A DNA stretch of 9,614 bases from Gammaproteobacteria bacterium. Lineage in GTDB: Bacteria; Pseudomonadota; Gammaproteobacteria; Xanthomonadales; Rhodanobacteraceae. Positions 6,031 to 9,614 of this stretch are shown here, one piece after another; the first letter of the stretch is position 1; each line of letters begins with the position of its first letter. A program made the translations under genes and the position numbers. Where the stretch lies: NCBI GenBank assembly GCA_005877675.1, contig VBNZ01000181.1, positions 636 to 10,249 of the forward strand, written 5' to 3'. Below the pieces are notes generated by a model. The model was not told where the DNA came from. It worked only from the letters and a program-made list of their open reading frames with translations, and did not search any database.

Positions 6031-8672
6031 CGCTTTCCACCCGCCCCGCCTCCGCCCTGTCGTTCTGGCGCGCGCTAACGCTTACTTTGCTGATCGCCGC
6101 GGCGAATTTCGCGCTGTGGGCAGCGCTGAACCGGCCGAGCCAGGTGCCCGAATACACCGGCAAGATCGGCGGTTTCGCTTATTCGCCGTATCAGCGCTAT
6201 CAGAATCCGCTGCGCCAGATTTATCCGACCGTCGACGACATCGACGCGGACCTCAAGCTGCTCGCCGCGCGCAGCGACCGCATCCGCACCTATTCCTCGC
6301 TCGAAAATCCGGCGGTAGCGGCGATCGCGAAGAAATACAGCATCAAGGTGCTCGCGGGCACCTTCCTCGATCACCGCACGCAGCGCAACGAGGATGAAAT
6401 AGCCGCGTTGATCGACGCCGCGCGCCGCAACGACAACGTCGACCGCGTGATGGTCGGCAACGAAACGCTGCTGCGCGGCGATATGAGCGTCGATGCGCTG
6501 ATCGCCTACATCGATCGGGTGCGCGCGCAGGTACGCGTGCCTGTATCGACCGCCGAGCCGTACTGGGTGTGGATGAAGTATCCGCAGCTCGCGCAGCACG
6601 TCGATTTCATTACGATCCATCTCTTGCCGTACTGGGAAAAAATTCCACGCAAGGATGCCGTCGGCGTCGGCGTGCTCAAGCGCTATAACGAACTGCAGAG
6701 CGCATTTCCGGGCAAGCACATACTGGTCGGCGAAGTCGGCTGGCCGTCGGCGGGCGATCGCAAGGAAGTTGCCACGCCCTCGATCGAGGACGAGGCGCAG
6801 TTCGTGCGTCAATGGGTCAAGGAAGCGGCCTGGCGCAAGATCGATTACTACCTGATGGAGTCGTTCGATCAGCCATGGAAGGAAGGCATCGAAGGTCGCG
6901 TGGGCGCGTATTGGGGCGTGTACGGTGCCGACCGTCAGCCGAAGTTCGCGTTCACCGGCAAGATCGTCGAGGATCCGTCGTGGCCGTGGAAAGCGGCGGC
7001 CGCGTGTCTGCTCGCATTGCTGCCGATGTTCTTTTTTGCGCGCCACTTCATCCGCTTCCGCTGGATGGGTCTGCTGTTCTTCTGCGCGCTGATCCAGCTG
7101 TCGGCGTCGCTGCTCGTCTGGTCGGCGACCTTGCCGCTCGCGTTCTACTTGAGCACGTTCGACTGGACGATGCTGCTGATCCTGTTCCCGGCGCAGCTCG
7201 CGATTATCTTGATACTGCTGATCAACGGTTTTGAATTCACCGAGGTCGTGTGGCGCAAGTTCTGGGTGCGCGGCTTCGGTCTGCTCACGCCCGCGCCGGG
7301 CGAGAAGCAGCCGTTCGTGTCGATCCACCTCGCCTGCTGCAATGAGCCGCCCGAGATGGTGATACTCACGCTCGACTCGCTTGCCGCGCTCGATTACGAG
7401 AACTACGAAGTGCTGGTGATCGACAACAACACCAAGCGCGACGAAGTATGGAAGCCGGTCGAAGAACATTGCGCCACGCTCGGGCCGAAGTTCCGCTTCT
7501 TCCATCTGAATCCGTGGCCCGGCTTCAAGGCCGGCGCGCTCAACTTCGGCCTCAAGGAAACCGATGCGCGCGCCGAAGTCGTCGCCGTAGTCGATGCGGA
7601 CTATGCCGTGCGCGCCGACTGGCTCAAGGCACTCACCGGCTATTTCCACGATCCGAAAGTCGCCGTCGTACAGTGTCCGCAGGCGCATCGCGACTGGGAG
7701 CACAACACATTCCGCCGCATGACCAACTGGGAATACGACGGCTTCTTCCGCATCGGCATGCACCATCGCAACGAGCGCAACGCGATCATCCAGCACGGCA
7801 CGATGACGATGGTGCGCAAGGATCTGCTGCAATCGACCGGCGAGTGGTCGGAGTGGACGATCTGCGAAGACGCCGAGCTAGGTCTGCGCCTGATGCACGC
7901 CGGTTACGAACTCGTCTATGTCGACGAGATTATGGGTCGCGGCCTCACGCCGGCCGATTTCACCGCGTACAAGTCGCAGCGCTACCGCTGGGCCTTCGGC
8001 GCGATGCAGATTCTGAAAGGCCGCTGGAACTGGATGACGCGCAAGGGCCCGCTCACGCTCGGCCAGCGTTTCCACTTCCTCACCGGCTGGTTCTCGTGGT
8101 TCGCCGACGCGCTGCATCTCGCGTTCACCATGCTCGCGCTGCTGTGGACCGCGGGCATGCTCGGAATGCCCGAGTACTTCGCGCTGCCGCTCGATCTGTT
8201 CATCTATCCGATCATGGGCTTCTTCGTGTTCAAGGCCGCGGTCGGTATCATCCTGTATCGCGTGCGCGTGCCGTGTTCGTGGAAGGACACTTTGATGGCC
8301 TCGATCGCGAGCATGGGACTATCGCATGCGATTGCGCGAGGCATCTATCTGGGCCTGTGGAAAAAGACAGGCGAGTTCGTGCGCACCGCGAAGAGCAGGC
8401 GCCTGTCCAAGCGGCCCAATCCATTCACGGCGGTGAACGAGGAGCTACTGATGTTCGTCGCGATCGCGCTTGCGATCGCCGGCATGCTCAACTTTCCCGC
8501 CCTGCTCAACCACTGGATCAACGGCGCGATCGAGGCGCCCGAGACGCTGCACCTGACTGACTACGCCGAAGGCAAGCTATGGGTCGCGATACTCGCGGCG
8601 CAGGCGATTCCCTATTTCTCGGCGCTGATCGGCGCGACGATCGCGGGACGCTCGGGGGAAGAGAGCGGCTGA
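6027..8672 (+). CDS. ndvB: Bifunctional GH17-GT2 membrane protein, NdvB-type beta-1,3-glucan synthase/transglycosylase
   Basis: This 881-residue protein has two enzymes. TM1 (~14-34) is followed by a GH17 domain (~44-315) with both catalytic glutamates: Glu146 in VGNETLLRG (acid/base) and Glu236 in VGEVGWPS (nucleophile). Three membrane helices (~322-338, 345-368, 378-400) lead to a processive GT2 domain (~428-670) with IDNN (465-468), VDADY (522-526), CEDAE (613-617) and QRYRW (651-655). More helices follow (~683-745, 806-829, 850-872). The helix count puts GH17 in the periplasm and GT2 in the cytoplasm. Length and order match Pseudomonas aeruginosa and Bradyrhizobium NdvB, linked to beta-1,3 (cyclic) glucans; GH17 domains of such proteins are reported to be beta-glucan transferases. 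The likely reaction is UDP-glucose polymerisation and export, then chain transfer or branching outside. Note that rhizobial beta-1,2-glucan NdvB is an unrelated family with the same name. The start is TTG. A methyltransferase follows after 12 bases. Confidence 0.88.
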   Translation: MTLSTRPASALSFWRALTLTLLIAAANFALWAALNRPSQVPEYTGKIGGFAYSPYQRYQNPLRQIYPTVDDIDADLKLLAARSDRIRTYSSLENPAVAAIAKKYSIKVLAGTFLDHRTQRNEDEIAALIDAARRNDNVDRVMVGNETLLRGDMSVDALIAYIDRVRAQVRVPVSTAEPYWVWMKYPQLAQHVDFITIHLLPYWEKIPRKDAVGVGVLKRYNELQSAFPGKHILVGEVGWPSAGDRKEVATPSIEDEAQFVRQWVKEAAWRKIDYYLMESFDQPWKEGIEGRVGAYWGVYGADRQPKFAFTGKIVEDPSWPWKAAAACLLALLPMFFFARHFIRFRWMGLLFFCALIQLSASLLVWSATLPLAFYLSTFDWTMLLILFPAQLAIILILLINGFEFTEVVWRKFWVRGFGLLTPAPGEKQPFVSIHLACCNEPPEMVILTLDSLAALDYENYEVLVIDNNTKRDEVWKPVEEHCATLGPKFRFFHLNPWPGFKAGALNFGLKETDARAEVVAVVDADYAVRADWLKALTGYFHDPKVAVVQCPQAHRDWEHNTFRRMTNWEYDGFFRIGMHHRNERNAIIQHGTMTMVRKDLLQSTGEWSEWTICEDAELGLRLMHAGYELVYVDEIMGRGLTPADFTAYKSQRYRWAFGAMQILKGRWNWMTRKGPLTLGQRFHFLTGWFSWFADALHLAFTMLALLWTAGMLGMPEYFALPLDLFIYPIMGFFVFKAAVGIILYRVRVPCSWKDTLMASIASMGLSHAIARGIYLGLWKKTGEFVRTAKSRRLSKRPNPFTAVNEELLMFVAIALAIAGMLNFPALLNHWINGAIEAPETLHLTDYAEGKLWVAILAAQAIPYFSALIGATIAGRSGEESG

Positions 8673-8684
8673 GCCGCCCAACAT

Positions 8685-9149
8685 ATGAACGCCACGCTGC
8701 GCGACGCATCGCCGCTGCGCCTCAACCTCGGTTGCGGACGCAATATTCTCAACGACTGGATCAACATCGATTGGATCCAATCGCCCGGCATCGACGTCGT
8801 CGCCGACCTGGGCCAGTGCGCGACGACACCGCTGCCATTTGCCGACGATCAGGTGGACGAGTTCCTGCTTTCGCACGTCATCGAGCATATTCCTCAGGCC
8901 TTGCCGCTAATGCAGGAATTGCACCGCATTGCCAAGGCCGGTGCGAAAGCCTGGATCCGCGTGCCGCACGGCGGCAGCGACGATGCCTGGGAAGACCCCA
9001 CTCATGTACGCGCGTACTTTCCCGGCAGTTTCGGCTATTTTTCCCAGCCCTATTATTGGCGCGCCGACTACTCGGAGCGTCACCCTATACGTACCCGCCG
9101 CGTTGCAGCGAACAGTGAGTGCAGAGACGCTGTATGGGCGTATCCATAG
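8685..9149 (+). pseudogene. SAM-dependent class I methyltransferase, N-terminal and central part (frameshifted)
   Basis: The frame encodes a small Methyltransf_11-like Rossmann methyltransferase. LRLNLGCGRN (11-20) is the SAM-binding motif I. NDWINIDW (23-30) supplies the acidic residue after strand beta-2. PFADDQVDEFLLSHVIEHI (51-69) is the motif IV region, with the HVIEHI signature. LMQELHRIAKAGAKAWIRVPH (75-95) and the PTHVRAYFPGSFGYFSQPYYW block (105-125) are typical of a subgroup often found beside glycosyltransferase and cell-surface genes. After WRADY (to 9071) the frame turns into unconserved sequence and stops at TAG 9147-9149, while the expected C-terminus continues in the +1 frame. 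The substrate is unknown; an adjacent glucan synthase makes a surface glycan or lipid precursor possible, but that is inference. ATG 8685 lies 12 bases after the upstream stop, so the two genes are probably co-transcribed. No clear Shine-Dalgarno is visible. Confidence 0.75.
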
Positions 9150-9261
9150 CGACCGCAATCTCGTAATCGAGATGGTTGCGGAACTGGAAGCGGTCAAGCC
9201 GCTGCGCGAACCCAAGCGCGAACTGCAAGTCGCACCGCAAATCCATATCGGCTATGTCTGA
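9073..9261 (+). pseudogene. Displaced C-terminal tail of the methyltransferase
   Basis: From about 9073 the frame one base later than the 8685 gene reads VTLYVPAALQR, then RIHSDRNLVIEMVAELEAVK, and ends QIHIGYV with TGA 9259-9261. The RN-x-V-x-EM-x-x-EL-x-AVKP pattern followed by a REL-x-x-x-P-x-I tail is the usual ending of this methyltransferase subgroup, directly continuing the WRADY block. A net +1 shift (one extra base, or two missing) near 9072-9082 joins them into ~191 residues. The tail has no start of its own. Confidence 0.7.
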
Positions 9262-9318
9262 GTGCAGCGTCGCGTCCTGTCCAAACGGTTGCGGAATCTA
9301 TTGCGCGCCGCTTCATGA

Positions 9319-9333
9319 GCATGGCGGCCATGC
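9319..9333. repeat. 15-base palindrome
   Basis: gcatggc (9319-9325) and gccatgc (9327-9333) are perfect inverted arms around one central g. There is no T run on either side, so it is not an intrinsic terminator. It could be an operator or chance. Confidence 0.35.
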
Positions 9334-9370
9334 AATAAAACCATCGTGAATGCCACTCCTGCAGCAACAG

Positions 9371-9385
9371 CTTCATTAAGGCGAC
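9371..9385 (+). repeat. Imperfect direct repeat, copy 1
   Basis: cttcattaaggcgac matches the copy at 9441-9455 (cttcattcaggcgac) at 14 of 15 positions, exactly 70 bases apart. A shorter cttcat match also occurs at 9311-9316. The two full copies precede the exported-protein gene at 9500. Confidence 0.5.
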
Positions 9386-9391
9386 ACGCGC

Positions 9392-9424
9392 GCGGGCTGC
9401 GCAAGCGGATGCGACGCGGCCCGC
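9392..9424. repeat. GC-rich hairpin between the two direct repeats
   Basis: gcgggctgcg (9392-9401) pairs with cgcggcccgc (9415-9424) through ten positions, one of them a G-T wobble, around a 13-base loop. It could aid termination after the methyltransferase gene, but no T tract follows (attta only). Confidence 0.35.
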
Positions 9425-9440
9425 ATTTACGCGGAGCTAA

Positions 9441-9455
9441 CTTCATTCAGGCGAC
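9441..9455 (+). repeat. Imperfect direct repeat, copy 2
   Basis: cttcattcaggcgac, the second copy of the element at 9371. It ends nine bases before a TATATAT stretch, so it occupies the -35 side of a possible promoter for the gene at 9500. Confidence 0.5.
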
Positions 9456-9470
9456 CTGCATGCTATATAT
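9441..9470 (+). promoter_or_regulatory. Weak candidate promoter for the gene at 9500
   Basis: TATATA (9464-9469) could serve as a -10. The -35 position at 17-base spacing (9441-9446, cttcat) is a poor match to TTGACA and coincides with the direct repeat, which would suit an activator-dependent promoter. The support is composition and position only. Confidence 0.22.
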
Positions 9471-9499
9471 CGCGCAGGCACGCGCCGAAGGATGACGGC

Positions 9500-9614
9500 A
9501 TGATGGGATCAACGCATCGCAGACTGATCGCGATGCTCGCGTTCGCAGCGGGCGTTTGCGCGGCCCTGCCCGTCGCCGCCGGCCCGCTGACGACACGCAT
9601 CGACGGTGTCGACG
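9500..9614 (+). CDS. N-terminus of an exported protein, truncated by the window edge
   Basis: ATG ATG at 9500-9505 is preceded by AAGGA (9488-9492) at seven-base spacing, a good Shine-Dalgarno. The frame stays open for 38 codons to the window end. It begins MMGSTHRRLIAMLAFAAGV, followed by CAALPVAAG: a basic n-region, an Ala/Leu-rich hydrophobic core and a likely signal-peptidase site (PVAA-G), so the product should be exported by Sec. The mature start, PLTTRIDGVD, is too short to assign. Its beta-strand-like pattern would be compatible with a POTRA-type outer-membrane assembly protein such as TamA, but this is a guess. Confidence 0.6.
   Translation, partial: MMGSTHRRLIAMLAFAAGVCAALPVAAGPLTTRIDGVD

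Larger units (their letters stand above)
9262..9487. other. Intergenic region with repeats, no gene seen
   Basis: About 225 bases without a supportable gene. It contains a 15-base palindrome (9319-9333), a 15-base imperfect direct repeat (9371-9385 and 9441-9455), a GC-rich hairpin (9392-9424) and a TA-rich -10-like stretch (9464-9470). The short minus-strand frames here have no start signal or recognisable product. Confidence 0.5.

Noticed and set aside
6075..7832. 585-codon minus-strand open frame opposite the GH17-GT2 gene
   Set aside because: Its composition (Arg, Glu, Val, His rich) mirrors the codons of the plus-strand gene, whose GH17 and GT2 motifs are unmistakable. No family features are visible in the antisense product.
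9319..9340. Palindrome after the methyltransferase as a terminator
   Set aside because: It is followed by aataaaa on the plus strand and has no T tract after it on the minus strand, so it does not fit an intrinsic terminator.

Overview
The window looks like chromosomal DNA from a high-GC gammaproteobacterium. RlmM is essentially a gammaproteobacterial enzyme, and the codon bias, the secreted S8 peptidase with a PA insert and the GH17-GT2 membrane fusion would fit the Xanthomonadales/Rhodanobacteraceae. This placement is inferred from gene content and base composition, not from a search. I see no tRNA, rRNA, CRISPR array, insertion sequence or phage gene.

Layout. (1) 1-365, + strand: the C-terminal end of methylmalonate-semialdehyde dehydrogenase (mmsA). 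(2) 415-436: a strong hairpin terminator shared by two convergent genes. (3) 461-3879, - strand: one large secreted subtilisin-like (S8) peptidase, with signal peptide, I9-type propeptide, catalytic domain with PA insert and long C-terminal extension. It is broken into two reading frames near 3341-3395. (4) 3880-4071: a divergent intergenic stretch. (5) 4072-5118, +: rlmM, a 23S rRNA 2'-O-ribose methyltransferase. (6) 5212-5919, +: a TVP38/VTT-type membrane protein. (7) 6027-8672, +: an 881-residue membrane enzyme joining a GH17 domain (periplasmic by topology) to a cytoplasmic GT2 synthase, the architecture of Pseudomonas/Bradyrhizobium NdvB-type beta-1,3-glucan enzymes. It starts at a TTG codon. 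(8) 8685-9261, +: a small SAM-dependent methyltransferase 12 bases downstream, with a second frameshift near 9072-9082. (9) 9262-9499: non-coding DNA with an imperfect direct repeat, a palindrome and a hairpin. (10) 9500-9614, +: the start of a gene for an exported protein, cut by the window edge.

The most coherent functional unit is 6027-9261: a beta-glucan synthase/transglycosylase fusion followed closely by a methyltransferase, possibly co-transcribed with the upstream VTT membrane protein. The two independent frameshifts, each splitting an otherwise well-conserved protein, deserve attention. They may be genuine pseudogenisation or indel errors in the assembly. I found no clear evidence of an entirely new system. 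The points most worth checking are the GH17-GT2 cluster, the two frameshifts and the small regulatory-looking repeats.
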